From positions 682,001 to 746,000 of the forward strand of contig NZ_JAJBZG010000001.1 in the NCBI RefSeq assembly GCF_020552705.1: 64,000 nucleotides of DNA, in the 5' to 3' direction. Origin of the DNA: Christiangramia sediminis. Lineage in GTDB: Bacteria; Bacteroidota; Bacteroidia; Flavobacteriales; Flavobacteriaceae. Shown piece by piece: positions 18,209 to 27,265 of the stretch (its first letter is position 1; every line of letters starts with the position of its first letter). A program made the translations under genes and the position numbers. The notes under the pieces were generated by a model. That model had not been told where the DNA came from and did no database searches. It saw nothing but the letters and a program-made list of their open reading frames with translations.

Positions 18209-18812
18209 ATTCGATCTTTTTTAAACTGTTTTCAAAATAATTGGTGATTAAAATTCCGTGGGTATTATTCGGGAAATTGCGATCCACCTGAATCAGATTA
18301 CCGGTAGAGACCAGTTCATAGGTATCTACAATACTTCCCCGATTAATTTCAAAAATGGTAGTGGTTTTAAATTGGAACGGCTCCTGTTCCAGGTCAAGTT
18401 CAGAGTTTATGCTCAACACATTTTGTACGAGGGAATATTGAAGTAAGCGATTATAAACTCCATCGGCTTTCTTCTGTCGGTACACATTGTCCACCGAACT
18501 ATTCCCCAACCAGAGGGCTTTCTCGAGATTCTTTTCGTAATTACTGGCATCGATATCATAAAAATTTCGGTGAAATAATTCCAGATGTGCCAAGGCTTCA
18601 ACCTTAAGATTTTCCTTTTGGCTTACCCACTTTAGCGGAATCACAGCTCCATCTGTACTTACTGCAAATGCATTATTAAGAGCTTCCCGGTGCATATCAT
18701 ATACCAGCCAGCCAGAAAACAGGCTGATAACAACTGCTCCGCATACCACCGTAATTACTATAAGGCGGTTGATTTTTAAAACACTGAAAATATTGTGATA
18801 AGCTGTTTTCAT
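18189..18812 (-). CDS. traK: Conjugative transfer protein TraK (VirB8-like)
   Basis: 207 residues. An N-terminal membrane anchor (about 16-38) is followed by a VirB8-like periplasmic domain (ALNNAFAVSTDGAVIPLKWV, then FKTTTIFEINRGSIVDTYELVSTGNLIQVDR). The NPHG-like end (NFPNNTHGILITNYFENSLKKI) is typical of Bacteroidota TraK. It assembles the inner-membrane complex of the channel. It overlaps traJ by one base (TAATG). Confidence 0.87.
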   Translation of the reverse strand: MKTAYHNIFSVLKINRLIVITVVCGAVVISLFSGWLVYDMHREALNNAFAVSTDGAVIPLKWVSQKENLKVEALAHLELFHRNFYDIDASNYEKNLEKALWLGNSSVDNVYRQKKADGVYNRLLQYSLVQNVLSINSELDLEQEPFQFKTTTIFEINRGSIVDTYELVSTGNLIQVDRNFPNNTHGILITNYFENSLKKIEYENRKE

Positions 18813-19648
18813 TAGGCGGTAAAGAGTTTAAAGGTGAATGATGTGGCACGGGTATAGAGTTTGAATTTCAGAAATACGATAAAGGCTATAGACCCGGCTT
18901 CTACAATGATTTTTATAATTCCATTATCGGTTGATGATCCTAGTAAGTTCGACCAGAAATTGATGTTGATTTCCGCATAAAGCTCATTTACAAATATGTT
19001 TACCAGGAAAAAGGCAGGAACGAGCATATAAACCGCGGCATACATCCTGAAAAAATTATAGGCCATACTTCGGAATTTCTCAAAAACGGCCAGGCTGATA
19101 ACTAAAGGGAAAAAAGCCTGCATGATGCCAAGTAGAAAATAGCGTTCCGCCAGAAACAACGGATAAATAAAAAGATCTAAAACCCATAAAAACAATCCGA
19201 TTATAAATGAGATCACTTTGACCGGGTAAAGCGGAGTTACCAGAGCTTCATATAATAAAGCCATCGCCTTTTTTGCAGCTTCTATAGCACCTACATCCTG
19301 TTCGATATCAATATCCTGTAGCTGAAGTGGTATAAGCGCAGGTGCTGTATCGCGATAATTAGATTCAATTGCCACCAAAATACCGTCGAAGACACCCAGC
19401 ACCTGCGTTGAAAATATGACCAGTAAAACGATTACAAAATTTTTAGCGAGTTCTCCAGGGCTCAATCCCCAGGTATACCCATCCCTGTCTGCAATTCCTT
19501 CATTGTATTTTTTTAAAATATTTACCAGGAAAAACATCACCCCGAGACTTTTCATCCCGGCTATGGTGTATTGCGAAAAATCACTGCTTTTGATCGTCTG
19601 AAAAACAGCATCCACATATTCCAGCCCTATTCCTAAAAAAACTCCCAT
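18812..19648 (-). CDS. traJ: Conjugative transfer membrane protein TraJ (VirB6-like)
   Basis: 278 residues with about six hydrophobic segments (near 28-45, 80-100, 140-185, 205-225, 250-270). The C-terminal pattern matches the Bacteroidota TraJ family, the polytopic inner-membrane part of the type IV channel. It is shorter than the usual 330 residues. It lies 6 nt after the traI-like gene and is coupled to traK. Confidence 0.82.
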   Translation of the reverse strand: MGVFLGIGLEYVDAVFQTIKSSDFSQYTIAGMKSLGVMFFLVNILKKYNEGIADRDGYTWGLSPGELAKNFVIVLLVIFSTQVLGVFDGILVAIESNYRDTAPALIPLQLQDIDIEQDVGAIEAAKKAMALLYEALVTPLYPVKVISFIIGLFLWVLDLFIYPLFLAERYFLLGIMQAFFPLVISLAVFEKFRSMAYNFFRMYAAVYMLVPAFFLVNIFVNELYAEININFWSNLLGSSTDNGIIKIIVEAGSIAFIVFLKFKLYTRATSFTFKLFTA

Positions 19649-19654
19649 AGCCTT

Positions 19655-20236
19655 TTAATAGTCAGTTTCCCTGTTGTTGATTTTATCCTGCATTTCCCGA
19701 AAGGAAATGATATCGCGATAGCGCTGGGTCTTCTGGTTGATCTCGGCCACCATTTCTTTAGAATTCATTTCCTTTTCTTTAAGGATGGCCGCTCTTTCAG
19801 CATCGGTCATTTTTAAATAATCGCTGGAGAGTATCTGGTCTATAAAATCCAGGTCTTCCAATGAGTTTTCAATAATGGAATTAAAGGAATCTGAAATACG
19901 GTTCACTTCCTCCGGTTTGATATACGGTGAATTCAAAATCTCCCTGAGATCATCCCGAACTATATCAAAAAGCCGTTGATTATTCTCTGCAATCTCCTGG
20001 ACCGCTTTCAACTGTTTTACAACACTATTTACCTTCTCCAGATTCTCCTTTTGTTGCTTCAGGAAATTGACAGTTTTCAGTAACTGTGAGGTTTGTTTGG
20101 CCGATTCTATAAGCGATTTTGCAAGGCTTATAAAATTGGTGTTGTCATAAACAGGCATTCCCTGGCTCGCAGCCCGCGCGGGCATTATTAAAGCAATTAT
20201 TATTGCCAGCATTGCAATTTTAGTTTGATGATTCAT
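19655..20236 (-). CDS. TraI-like transfer protein (DUF4141, VirB5-like)
   Basis: 193 residues with a signal peptide (cleavage after ARAASQ). The mature protein is almost wholly helical and coiled-coil (about 45-190), with QTSQLLKTVNFLKQQKENLEKV typical of the DUF4141 family that sits between traG and traJ in Bacteroidota conjugative transposons. It is probably a minor pilus or periplasmic component, like VirB5. It lies 4 nt after traG. Confidence 0.78.
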   Translation of the reverse strand: MNHQTKIAMLAIIIALIMPARAASQGMPVYDNTNFISLAKSLIESAKQTSQLLKTVNFLKQQKENLEKVNSVVKQLKAVQEIAENNQRLFDIVRDDLREILNSPYIKPEEVNRISDSFNSIIENSLEDLDFIDQILSSDYLKMTDAERAAILKEKEMNSKEMVAEINQKTQRYRDIISFREMQDKINNRETDY

Positions 20237-20240
20237 AGTT

Positions 20241-22643
20241 TTAGTTTTTTGATGTGAATTCAGTTATTGCTTTTTCCATATTAGAATGTTTTTCATAAAG
20301 CCTCATGATCTCTTCATTCTCCCATCCATCTGTCAGATAGGCTGCATATGCTTCTTTCGGTACTTCCAGGCGGAAAATATTGCTCTCCTTACCGATTTTT
20401 ATAAATATTTCAGTGTAGATCCTGGGGCCGACAAAGTTGTTTTTAATAGATTTCAGCTGATTTAAATCATGCATGGAAAGGTTCAGACGCTTTTTCAACT
20501 CGTCATATCCCTTTTCATTTTGGAGGCTATAAATGACCTGTGTGTTCTCCAAAATACTTGCTGAAGTGGAATTATTGGGAAGCTGATTGATGGATTGAAG
20601 TATGATCCCTATTGCCCCATTCTGTTTACGGATAGCCTGGTAATAAAATTCCACGCTTTCCAGGACATTTTCGAATTTTAGTTGTTTAGCAAATTCATCA
20701 AAAAGGATAATTCCCTTTTCAGCACGGTTTCTCCAAATTGTCCTTTGTATAGCAGATTTAATTAATTTCAGCATTACAGAAAGGATCTCCTTGTTATCCT
20801 TGACTTCATCCAATTCAAAGACGATAAGTCTTTTATCTTCAATTTTATAGGTTAGATCTAATCCTTCTTTAAACAGGAAACTATAAATTCCATTTCCAAC
20901 ATACTCAGACATGATGTGGAGGAAGTCGGTTATATTGAAATAATCCGGATGAACTTTTAATTGAACATGTAGATCATTTTGATTCTCTTCTATAAAGCGA
21001 TAAAAACTGCCTAATGAATGTGGGATAGGAACATTCTGATAATAATGGAGTAAGATCTTTTTAGTGGAAACAGATTGCGCCTTAGTTACTTTCAAACCGG
21101 AAGCGAACAGTTCAAAAAGGAAATCTGCCAGATCTTCCAGACGCTGAGGAGTCAGATCTTTCAGATCATTTATATAAAAGGGATTGATACCTAAATTTGT
21201 TCCCTTTTTATAGCGTAGAATAGCATAACTGCCAGGGTATAATTTGGCAAATTTGGCATAAGAGCCTCCAAGATCAATGATCACCAGACGTACCCCGCTT
21301 TCAAAATACTGACGGAGAATATTATTGGCCAGAAAGGATTTGCCTTCTCCCGTAGGGGCAAAAATTGCAAAATTTCTCGCCTTGATCCGCTTTTTTTTCG
21401 CATCCCATACATCCTTAAAAACCGGGATATTATATTCCCTGTCATTAAAAATAATTCCGGTTGAATCTGATTTATAATTTGTATTATTTATTAGCATACA
21501 CAAGGCATGCTTTAAATCGGTGACATATAAATCTTCATTTGAAAAATTGGAGGAAAAGCAGAAATAGCTGTTCAGGAAATAGTTCTTACGTTCTTCACCA
21601 CCCGGATAATACGGTATGATATCCAGTTCTTTAAATTCAGACTTTATCCTGGAAGTTATCCTCTGCAACTTGCTGGCATCATCGGTCCAATAAATGATAT
21701 TCAAATGCCCCCGGATAATCCTGGAACTATCATCATTATTTATCTGATCCTGTATATGCTGAATTTTCTGAAGAACCACTTTATTCTGTGATCCGAAATT
21801 GGAACTTTTGCTGAGCTCTTCTATTTTTTTGTCCAGCAGCTTTCTCCATTTTTGTTTATCGTCCAGATAAATGATCTGGTTTACAATATGGTTTTCATTT
21901 AAGGTCAGGCCTAAGCCGTCAATAAAGCCCTGGTGAAAAATGAAATCATCCGAGGTGAAATGCTCGTTTCTTTTGCTGCTTTGAACACTTTCCCCGAAAC
22001 ACAATTCACTGTTTATGGATAATAAATCGAAATAATTATCGCCAATATGGATGCCTGATTTATCAAGCAATATATCTGTGTCACAAGCTTCATTGAAACC
22101 ATTGAAATAGGATTCACTAAAGCTTTTGATTTTATCTGCGTTAAGCGGAACTAAACTGATTTTACGGCTATTATTGATGTATGAAACCGAATCTGAAACC
22201 GTACTTACAAATTCCTGGATATTCTCCTCTAGTGTCTCAGGAATCGCTTTTAAAACATTTCTGAAAGGATTTTTATATTTCGCATTGTTCAAAGTTTTGT
22301 TTTTTGTCAGTACGAAAAACAAATAGCTTTGGTGATCTATATACTCCCGCCCTTTAAAATGATCGTGTGTAGCCTTTTCCAAAAAAGTTTTATCAGGCAG
22401 CTCTTCTGAAGAATACTTCTGTTTCAAATAAACATCCTGTTTGTGAATAACACAGGATGCAGGTAGTGACTTAAACGCTTGAAAAAAAGTACTGTGCAGT
22501 TCATCAAAATCCTTTTCTGATAATGAATAGATTTCTGGAAGCATAACTTGGTAGCAAAGAATCAGATTCCCATTACTGGCAAAAACCAAATTCTCCTGAA
22601 TATCTGAGATCGGCGAATAGGATGCGAGGTTAATTTTCTTCAT
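20241..22643 (-). CDS. traG: Conjugation ATPase TraG (VirB4-like)
   Basis: 800 residues. Walker A APTGEGKS lies at about 428-436 and Walker B IILFDEFAK near 645. The VirB4 N-terminal domain is at 1-350. It energises pilus assembly and substrate transfer at the inner membrane. The gene overlaps traF by 14 nt. No lesions are visible and the length matches Bacteroidota TraG proteins. Confidence 0.93.
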   Translation of the reverse strand: MKKINLASYSPISDIQENLVFASNGNLILCYQVMLPEIYSLSEKDFDELHSTFFQAFKSLPASCVIHKQDVYLKQKYSSEELPDKTFLEKATHDHFKGREYIDHQSYLFFVLTKNKTLNNAKYKNPFRNVLKAIPETLEENIQEFVSTVSDSVSYINNSRKISLVPLNADKIKSFSESYFNGFNEACDTDILLDKSGIHIGDNYFDLLSINSELCFGESVQSSKRNEHFTSDDFIFHQGFIDGLGLTLNENHIVNQIIYLDDKQKWRKLLDKKIEELSKSSNFGSQNKVVLQKIQHIQDQINNDDSSRIIRGHLNIIYWTDDASKLQRITSRIKSEFKELDIIPYYPGGEERKNYFLNSYFCFSSNFSNEDLYVTDLKHALCMLINNTNYKSDSTGIIFNDREYNIPVFKDVWDAKKKRIKARNFAIFAPTGEGKSFLANNILRQYFESGVRLVIIDLGGSYAKFAKLYPGSYAILRYKKGTNLGINPFYINDLKDLTPQRLEDLADFLFELFASGLKVTKAQSVSTKKILLHYYQNVPIPHSLGSFYRFIEENQNDLHVQLKVHPDYFNITDFLHIMSEYVGNGIYSFLFKEGLDLTYKIEDKRLIVFELDEVKDNKEILSVMLKLIKSAIQRTIWRNRAEKGIILFDEFAKQLKFENVLESVEFYYQAIRKQNGAIGIILQSINQLPNNSTSASILENTQVIYSLQNEKGYDELKKRLNLSMHDLNQLKSIKNNFVGPRIYTEIFIKIGKESNIFRLEVPKEAYAAYLTDGWENEEIMRLYEKHSNMEKAITEFTSKN

Positions 22644-22914
22644 AATTCAAAAGACTTAATTTCTTATTGCTGATAATACCTGGAAAGACACTTGAGAATT
22701 GAAAGAGCCTGGGATTGTTGGAGATTCTGGTCAGGACTATATAGAGGACGGTATTACTAATACAGACTCCAACGATTACGGTCAAACTGAAGGAGAAAAT
22801 AATTACCATAAGGGAACCTACGATAGAGATCATCATCAATGCGAACATGGTGATGGGAAGTCCCCAAATCATGGCTCTTTTTCTAATATTTCTATATACC
22901 TCAAACTGTTTCAT
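22630..22914 (-). CDS. traF: Conjugative transfer protein TraF (DUF4133, VirB3-like)
   Basis: 94 residues. Two adjacent transmembrane segments (about 17-38 and 42-62) are flanked by basic residues, ending with FSSVFPGIISNKK. This is the DUF4133 layout, thought to equal VirB3 beside the VirB4 ATPase. It overlaps traE by one base and traG by 14 nt. Confidence 0.88.
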   Translation of the reverse strand: MKQFEVYRNIRKRAMIWGLPITMFALMMISIVGSLMVIIFSFSLTVIVGVCISNTVLYIVLTRISNNPRLFQFSSVFPGIISNKKLSLLNYEEN

Positions 22915-23201
22915 TATACAACGATGCTTATGAGGTAAGTAAAAATTCCTACTACTGCTCCGGCGATGAGTACAAAAACCAATACACGGGTAATTCCCTT
23001 TTTCAAATCGGCATTTTCACCAAAAAAATGACCCGCATTGAAAAGAAATCCCACCAGAAAGATCACTCCGAGAATGATTGGAAAAATGGTTCTAATAGTG
23101 TCGGAAATGTCTGCGACAGAATTTTCTATTCCGCCTATTTGTGCGAAAAGAGGAATAGTAAAAAGGGACAAAAAAAGCGTGGTGTAAATAGATCTTTTCA
23201 T
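22914..23201 (-). CDS. traE: Conjugative transfer protein TraE (DUF4134, pilin-like VirB2)
   Basis: 95 residues: a cleavable signal peptide (after PLFAQ) and two hydrophobic helices (about 38-58 and 70-92), as in VirB2-type prepilins and the DUF4134 family. First gene of the transfer operon, so the promoter should lie in 23202-23396, a 195-bp gap shared with the divergent amidase gene. Confidence 0.88.
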   Translation of the reverse strand: MKRSIYTTLFLSLFTIPLFAQIGGIENSVADISDTIRTIFPIILGVIFLVGFLFNAGHFFGENADLKKGITRVLVFVLIAGAVVGIFTYLISIVV

Positions 23202-23396
23202 GATGTTTCGTTTTTTGACTGTTTATTAAAACAGGTCGTTGATGACTACTTGATGAATGGATTTTTATTGAATCTATTATGAAACTGGAGGGCTCATTTT
23301 AAATGTTCAAATTTTAACTTGAGTTGATGTTAAACTTTGAGATATTCTCATTAAAACTTTTGATTGACTGAGTTTTGAATAATCAAATAAGAAATT

Positions 23397-24074
23397 ATGA
23401 AGCTCATAAAATCAATCTTCGGGATCTTTTTCATGGCAGGAATAATCCTAACGCCCCAGTATATTTCTGCGCAATTAAAAAGCAGTGAGAAAATAATTAT
23501 TGTTGTTGATCCCGGACATGGAGGCAGGGATTCCGGAGCTATAGGAGTGAATGGGATCCAGGAAAAAGAGGTCGTGCTGAAATTAGCGCTGCATATGCAA
23601 AAGCTAAATCAGGAAGTCTTCCAGAATAAATTTGAAATTTATCTTACGCGCTATTCAGATACTTTAATTTCTCTAAGCGACAGATCTAAAATTGCCAGAT
23701 CGCTGAATGCAGATCTATTTATTTCCCTGCATTGCAACCACTCCCCTGTTCCGGGTTCGAGAGGAATTGAAGTTTATGTTTCACGGAAAATTGGCATTAA
23801 TCAAAACGAATCTATCTACTTAGCATACCAAATTGAAAAATCAATCGCTCAAAGGACTGGTATAAAGAGCCGAGGAGTAAAATTTTCAGATTTCCAGGTT
23901 CTTCGGGAAACAACTGATATTTCCTCATCTGTATTGATAGAATTAGGTTTTTTGAGTAATTCGGATGAGGCAGATTATTTAAGAGATACAAGTAATTTTG
24001 TAGTTTTATGTTTGGGAATATTAAACTCTATAAATAAAGTAGACTTGCGTTTATCCCGGAACATACTCGAATAA
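23397..24074 (+). CDS. N-acetylmuramoyl-L-alanine amidase (Amidase_3)
   Basis: 225 residues with a signal peptide (cleavage after ISAQ). The zinc amidase motifs are complete: VVDPGHGGRDSGA with His, QEKEVVLKLAL with Glu, ISLHCNHS with the second His, and VLIELGFLSN with the catalytic Glu. It cleaves the stem peptide from muramic acid in the periplasm. Being divergent from traE across a 195-bp gap, it probably opens peptidoglycan for the conjugation channel. The stop codon lies about 10 nt before the first cassette-array sequence. Confidence 0.9.
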   Translation: MKLIKSIFGIFFMAGIILTPQYISAQLKSSEKIIIVVDPGHGGRDSGAIGVNGIQEKEVVLKLALHMQKLNQEVFQNKFEIYLTRYSDTLISLSDRSKIARSLNADLFISLHCNHSPVPGSRGIEVYVSRKIGINQNESIYLAYQIEKSIAQRTGIKSRGVKFSDFQVLRETTDISSSVLIELGFLSNSDEADYLRDTSNFVVLCLGILNSINKVDLRLSRNILE

Positions 24075-24082
24075 AAGTGTAT

Positions 24083-24110
24083 ATTGCTCCGCATATAACG
24101 AGTTGGCAAC
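24083..24110 (+). repeat. Truncated attC-like site, left end of cassette array
   Basis: GCATATAACGAG followed by GTTGGCAAC (24102-24110) resembles the right half of the attC sites further on (GATAATCGAGACCGTTTTGGGCAC). GTTGGCAAC is the exact reverse complement of GTTGCCAAC at 25002-25010, as expected for the two ends of one cassette. The left half of the site is missing. Confidence 0.5.
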
Positions 24111-24136
24111 AAGCTTTTAATGAAAATTCTGCTCAA

Positions 24137-24514
24137 ATGATTAAAATAAATATTGGTCCGGATTGTGGAAATTCTCCAAAAAAACAATTTCTAAAAGAAA
24201 TAAATATTGCTTTTGCAAAAGGTGATTCTGATTTTCTAATCGCGAGTGTATCCGACAAAATTATTTGGGATATCATCGGAGACAGAAAAATTGAAGGAAA
24301 AGAAAATTTTGCTGAGGAACTAGAAAAAATGAAATCACAAAAGGCATCCGAACTAATTATCAACCGAATTTTAACTCACGGAAAAGAAGGTGCTGTAAGT
24401 GGAATTATGAAAATATCAAACGATAAAAAATATGCATTTTCAGACTTTTACGATTTTAGTGGAGCAAAAGGTGCAAAAGTGAAAGCCATTACCTCATACA
24501 TAATTGAAATTTAA
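24137..24514 (+). CDS. NTF2/SnoaL-like protein (cassette gene)
   Basis: 125 residues from ATG 24137; a frame extension upstream to 24077 would run through the cassette junction and is rejected. The pattern FLKEINIAFAKGDSDFLIASVSDKIIWDIIGDRKIEGKENFAEEL matches the SnoaL-like fold of small polar-ligand-binding or isomerase-like proteins. The function is open. It lies in the first cassette of an attC-bounded array, with an SRPBCC gene 51 nt downstream. Confidence 0.7.
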   Translation: MIKINIGPDCGNSPKKQFLKEINIAFAKGDSDFLIASVSDKIIWDIIGDRKIEGKENFAEELEKMKSQKASELIINRILTHGKEGAVSGIMKISNDKKYAFSDFYDFSGAKGAKVKAITSYIIEI

Positions 24515-24565
24515 ATTAAGTTAGCAATCAATTATAATCACGGATTGGATATTAAAACTAACAAG

Positions 24566-24994
24566 ATGAAAAATAAAAATCCCGGAACAATAACAGTTAA
24601 AACAATTATTAGAGCAGACATTAATAAAGTTTGGAATAGCTGGACAAATTCGGAGCACATAACTAAGTGGAATTTTGCAAATGACGAATGGTGCTGCCCA
24701 AATGCCGAAAATGACTTAAAACCAAATGGTAAGTTTTCCTGGAGAATGGAAGCAAAAGATGGAAGTGCCGGATTCGATTTTACTGGAGAATATGAAAAAG
24801 TGATTGAAAAAGAATTAATCACTTATAAAATGTCTGATGGTAGATTGGTAAGAATTGATTTTGTGGAAAATGGAGATAAAGTAACTTTAAGTGAAACTTT
24901 TAATGCAGAAGGAACAAACTCAGATGAACAACAAAGAGCAGGATGGCAAGCAATTTTGGAGAATTTCAAAAAATATGTAGAAGCGAAAAAATAA
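24566..24994 (+). CDS. SRPBCC / AHSA1-family protein (cassette gene)
   Basis: 142 residues from ATG 24566. TITVKTIIRADINKVWNSWT at the start, HITKWNF, GKFSWRMEAKDGSAGFDFTGEY and WQAILENFKKYVEAK at the end match the AHSA1 (START-like) fold. These are small hydrophobic-ligand-binding proteins, some acting with Hsp90. The stop lies 8 nt before an attC-like site, as in integron cassettes. Confidence 0.8.
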   Translation: MKNKNPGTITVKTIIRADINKVWNSWTNSEHITKWNFANDEWCCPNAENDLKPNGKFSWRMEAKDGSAGFDFTGEYEKVIEKELITYKMSDGRLVRIDFVENGDKVTLSETFNAEGTNSDEQQRAGWQAILENFKKYVEAKK

Positions 24995-25002
24995 AAAGCC
25001 AG

Positions 25003-25138
25003 TTGCCAACAACGGCTCATCGCAAATAACGGGTAGTTTGCTGAAAATTGCTATTTTAGAAACCAATTATTAAACAATTAATCCGACTAATCCGCATCCT
25101 AATTCCCGCAACTTGCGATAGCCGGGACCGTTGGCAAA
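25003..25138. repeat. attC-like recombination site 1
   Basis: Outer inverted repeat TTGCCAAC (25003-25010) / GTTGGCAA (25130-25138), with inner repeat ATCGCAA (25019-25025) / TTGCGAT (25113-25119), enclosing about 90 bp. The layout, AAC at the left boundary, GTT at the right, and position straight after a gene fit attC sites of integron cassettes. Site 2 shares about 80% of the sequence. Confidence 0.65.
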
Positions 25139-25319
25139 AATTTATCTGAAACTAATAGATGAATAATTTAAATTAAATATTTAAGACTAAATTGTTCTAA
25201 GAAAATCATTAAAAACCAGATTTGAGTTTCGTTTTGAGTATTTTGAAGAATAATTAAAAAAATTTATATAAATATAAAAGTTCAAAAACGAGAAGTATTA
25301 ATTAAAGATATCAGTCTAA

Positions 25320-25514
25320 ATGATAAAAGTTTTAAAATATCTTTATGTTTTAAGTGTACTTTACTTCACAGGATTATTTCTATTTGTAATACTAAATATA
25401 ATCCTACGTGGAACAGATATCTTTAATGTTAGTATTGAAGATGTTTTATATATTTTATTAATTCCTTCTCTAATATTGTTGGCTTCAAAGATTTTAATAA
25501 ACCGTATGAGTTAA
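25320..25514 (+). CDS. Small membrane protein (cassette gene)
   Basis: 64 residues with two transmembrane segments (about 5-28 and 40-58). No family recognised. It lies between two attC-like sites, and small membrane proteins of unknown role are common cassette cargo. The next gene starts 19 nt later, so they may be translated together. 25139-25319 contains no other frame of note. Confidence 0.5.
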   Translation: MIKVLKYLYVLSVLYFTGLFLFVILNIILRGTDIFNVSIEDVLYILLIPSLILLASKILINRMS

Positions 25515-25533
25515 GTAAATTCTAAAGTAAAAA

Positions 25534-25854
25534 ATGAAAAATCCATATGCAATAATCTTCTCTGGATTCATATTCATATTAATGGGTATTGGTGACAATC
25601 AAATAGAAATAATTCCTTCTGAGATAAAATTGATCTCTGGATTTTTAATCATATGTTACGGTATATTTCTCTTTAATAAAAACAACTCGAAAAATGATAA
25701 ATCAATAGTAGAAAATAAAAGGAAATTTAAGACAAGATATTCTTTCATCTATTTAGCAATAGGTGCTTTACTCTTAAAAAGTTCCAAATTTATTTTTCCT
25801 GATCAATATTTAAAATTGAATATTATAACAACAAGCTCCTATGAAAAGCAATAA
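25534..25854 (+). CDS. Small membrane protein with IS-altered C terminus
   Basis: 106 residues with hydrophobic segments at about 5-22, 32-48 and 70-82. No family recognised. The last codons come from the end of the insertion sequence: without it the frame would run through the attC-like site for about 16 further codons before a TAA. It is the second gene after attC-like site 1. Confidence 0.5.
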   Translation: MKNPYAIIFSGFIFILMGIGDNQIEIIPSEIKLISGFLIICYGIFLFNKNNSKNDKSIVENKRKFKTRYSFIYLAIGALLLKSSKFIFPDQYLKLNIITTSSYEKQ

Positions 25855-25857
25855 TCG

Positions 25858-26153
25858 CTTCTCTCAAATTTAATATTTTATTTTCTCTTATCTCATTATG
25901 ATGATGATTTTGTAGTGTTGAATTGGTTGACAAGCCTTTTCACTCCTCGAGTTGCTTGTCAATAATTCAATACTTAATAACCTGCCCGGGCTCCTATTTG
26001 TGGTCATTTGTTTTTGAAACGCCACCTGCATCGCTATGATTCCGGTTATATAATCCTGTCCACTTGCTCATAAAAATGTGATCCACTATGGTCACCACCG
26101 TTGTTGTGTGATACAGGATAAGTTTGTCTAGGGCTTGGTCATTTATATTATTT
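25858..26153 (-). ncRNA. Candidate bridge RNA region of the IS110-family element
   Basis: The 3' non-coding end of the element carries strong inverted repeats, e.g. TTGACAAGC (25929-25937) with GCTTGTCAA about 15 nt later. GCTCCTAT at 25990-25997 is identical to the left element junction at 25835-25842. CCGTTGTTG at 26097-26105 is the reverse complement of CAACAACGG found in the left arm of attC-like site 1. These are plausible donor and target guides of a bridge RNA. RNA ends are unknown. Confidence 0.45.
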
Positions 26154-27209
26154 TCATGCTACCACTCCTATCACATAAGGAGTTTCTGTTTTTATAACTG
26201 CTAAAGTCCGACTCAGTAACTTATGAGCCACCTTAATAATGATCTTCTTACTATCTTTTCCAACATGCTTACGGTAATAGGCCTGCATGATAGGATCTGT
26301 TCGTACAGCCTGCCAAGAGGCTTCTACAAAATAGGATCGCATTAAACGCTGAGCCCTGGGGGTCATCCCGGTGGTTCGAGAAGTAGTCCCACTCTGATAG
26401 ATACCAGGTGCTATTCCAACATAACCAGCCAGATGCTTCAGGGTATTGAAACGTCGCAGGTCACCTAATTCGGCTAGAATACCAGCTGCCACGATACCAC
26501 CGATTCCAGGAACACTCTTTAGCAAATAATAATCCTTTTTATAGTGCTTGCGCGCGTAAGACCGAAGCTGATTTGAAATATGACGAAATTCCTGGTCCAG
26601 AAACCGAAAACTTCGAAGTTTACTAGCCAGACTCTCGTTAGCCGTCCCATGGGAGAATTCCTGAACTTCCAGCCAATTGCGAAAGGCATGGCTCCAGTGA
26701 TTATTATCGAATTCTGCAGGAAGCTTTACTCCAAAATACAAGAGTTGCATCTTGATCATACTTTTGATCCGGCGAAGATCCTTGCTCAGACTATACCGTC
26801 TTCTAAATAAGCTTCGAAAACATTCCTGTTCTTCCCCAACAATTCCGATACTATCCAGACGCCCATCTTTGAGTTCCCGACTAATGAGTTGGGCATCGAT
26901 ACGATCGGTCTTGGTATACTGTTCTTTTCCCTTACGATGGATATCTGCTGGATTTACTACCAGGGACTGCCATCCGTAAGATTCAAACTCCCGGTGTGCA
27001 GCATAGCCAAAGCATCCTGCTTCGTAGGCAATACTAACCTGGTGATCCGGATAATGCTTCTGGACATATTTATAAAGAATCTCACAATGGGGCTCCATAC
27101 TGAAGGATTTACCAGAAAAAAGATCAGTACTACAGTGAATCTTCCAGCTTGACTTGTGGATATCAAGCCCAATGAATAACTTTGGTAAGGCAGTAACTCG
27201 GGTTTCCAT
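26154..27209 (-). CDS. IS110-family transposase (DEDD recombinase)
   Basis: 351 residues. The N-terminal DEDD (RuvC-like) domain shows GLDIHKSSW, AYEAGCFGY and KTDRIDAQLISREL. The C-terminal Transposase_20 domain shows LKSVPGIGGIVAAGILAELGD, LAGYVGIAPG and SGTTSRTTGMTP with the serine nucleophile candidate. It would catalyse RNA-guided recombination of the element. The gene is intact; only about 55 bp separate its start from the element end, against about 300 bp after its stop. Confidence 0.93.
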   Translation of the reverse strand: METRVTALPKLFIGLDIHKSSWKIHCSTDLFSGKSFSMEPHCEILYKYVQKHYPDHQVSIAYEAGCFGYAAHREFESYGWQSLVVNPADIHRKGKEQYTKTDRIDAQLISRELKDGRLDSIGIVGEEQECFRSLFRRRYSLSKDLRRIKSMIKMQLLYFGVKLPAEFDNNHWSHAFRNWLEVQEFSHGTANESLASKLRSFRFLDQEFRHISNQLRSYARKHYKKDYYLLKSVPGIGGIVAAGILAELGDLRRFNTLKHLAGYVGIAPGIYQSGTTSRTTGMTPRAQRLMRSYFVEASWQAVRTDPIMQAYYRKHVGKDSKKIIIKVAHKLLSRTLAVIKTETPYVIGVVA

Positions 27210-27265
27210 ATCTTTAATGTTTATCGTGAATTTTAAAGATAACCGATTACTGCTTTTTCATTGAT

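Noticed and set aside
24077-24136. Extended start of the SnoaL-like gene
   Set aside because: The extension encodes the cassette junction sequence, and no homologous N terminus is expected; ATG 24137 fits the fold.
24520-24562. GTTAG/CTAAC and CAATC/GATTG repeats between the SnoaL-like and SRPBCC genes as another attC site
   Set aside because: The arms are in the wrong orientation and asymmetrical, and there is no similarity to the other sites.
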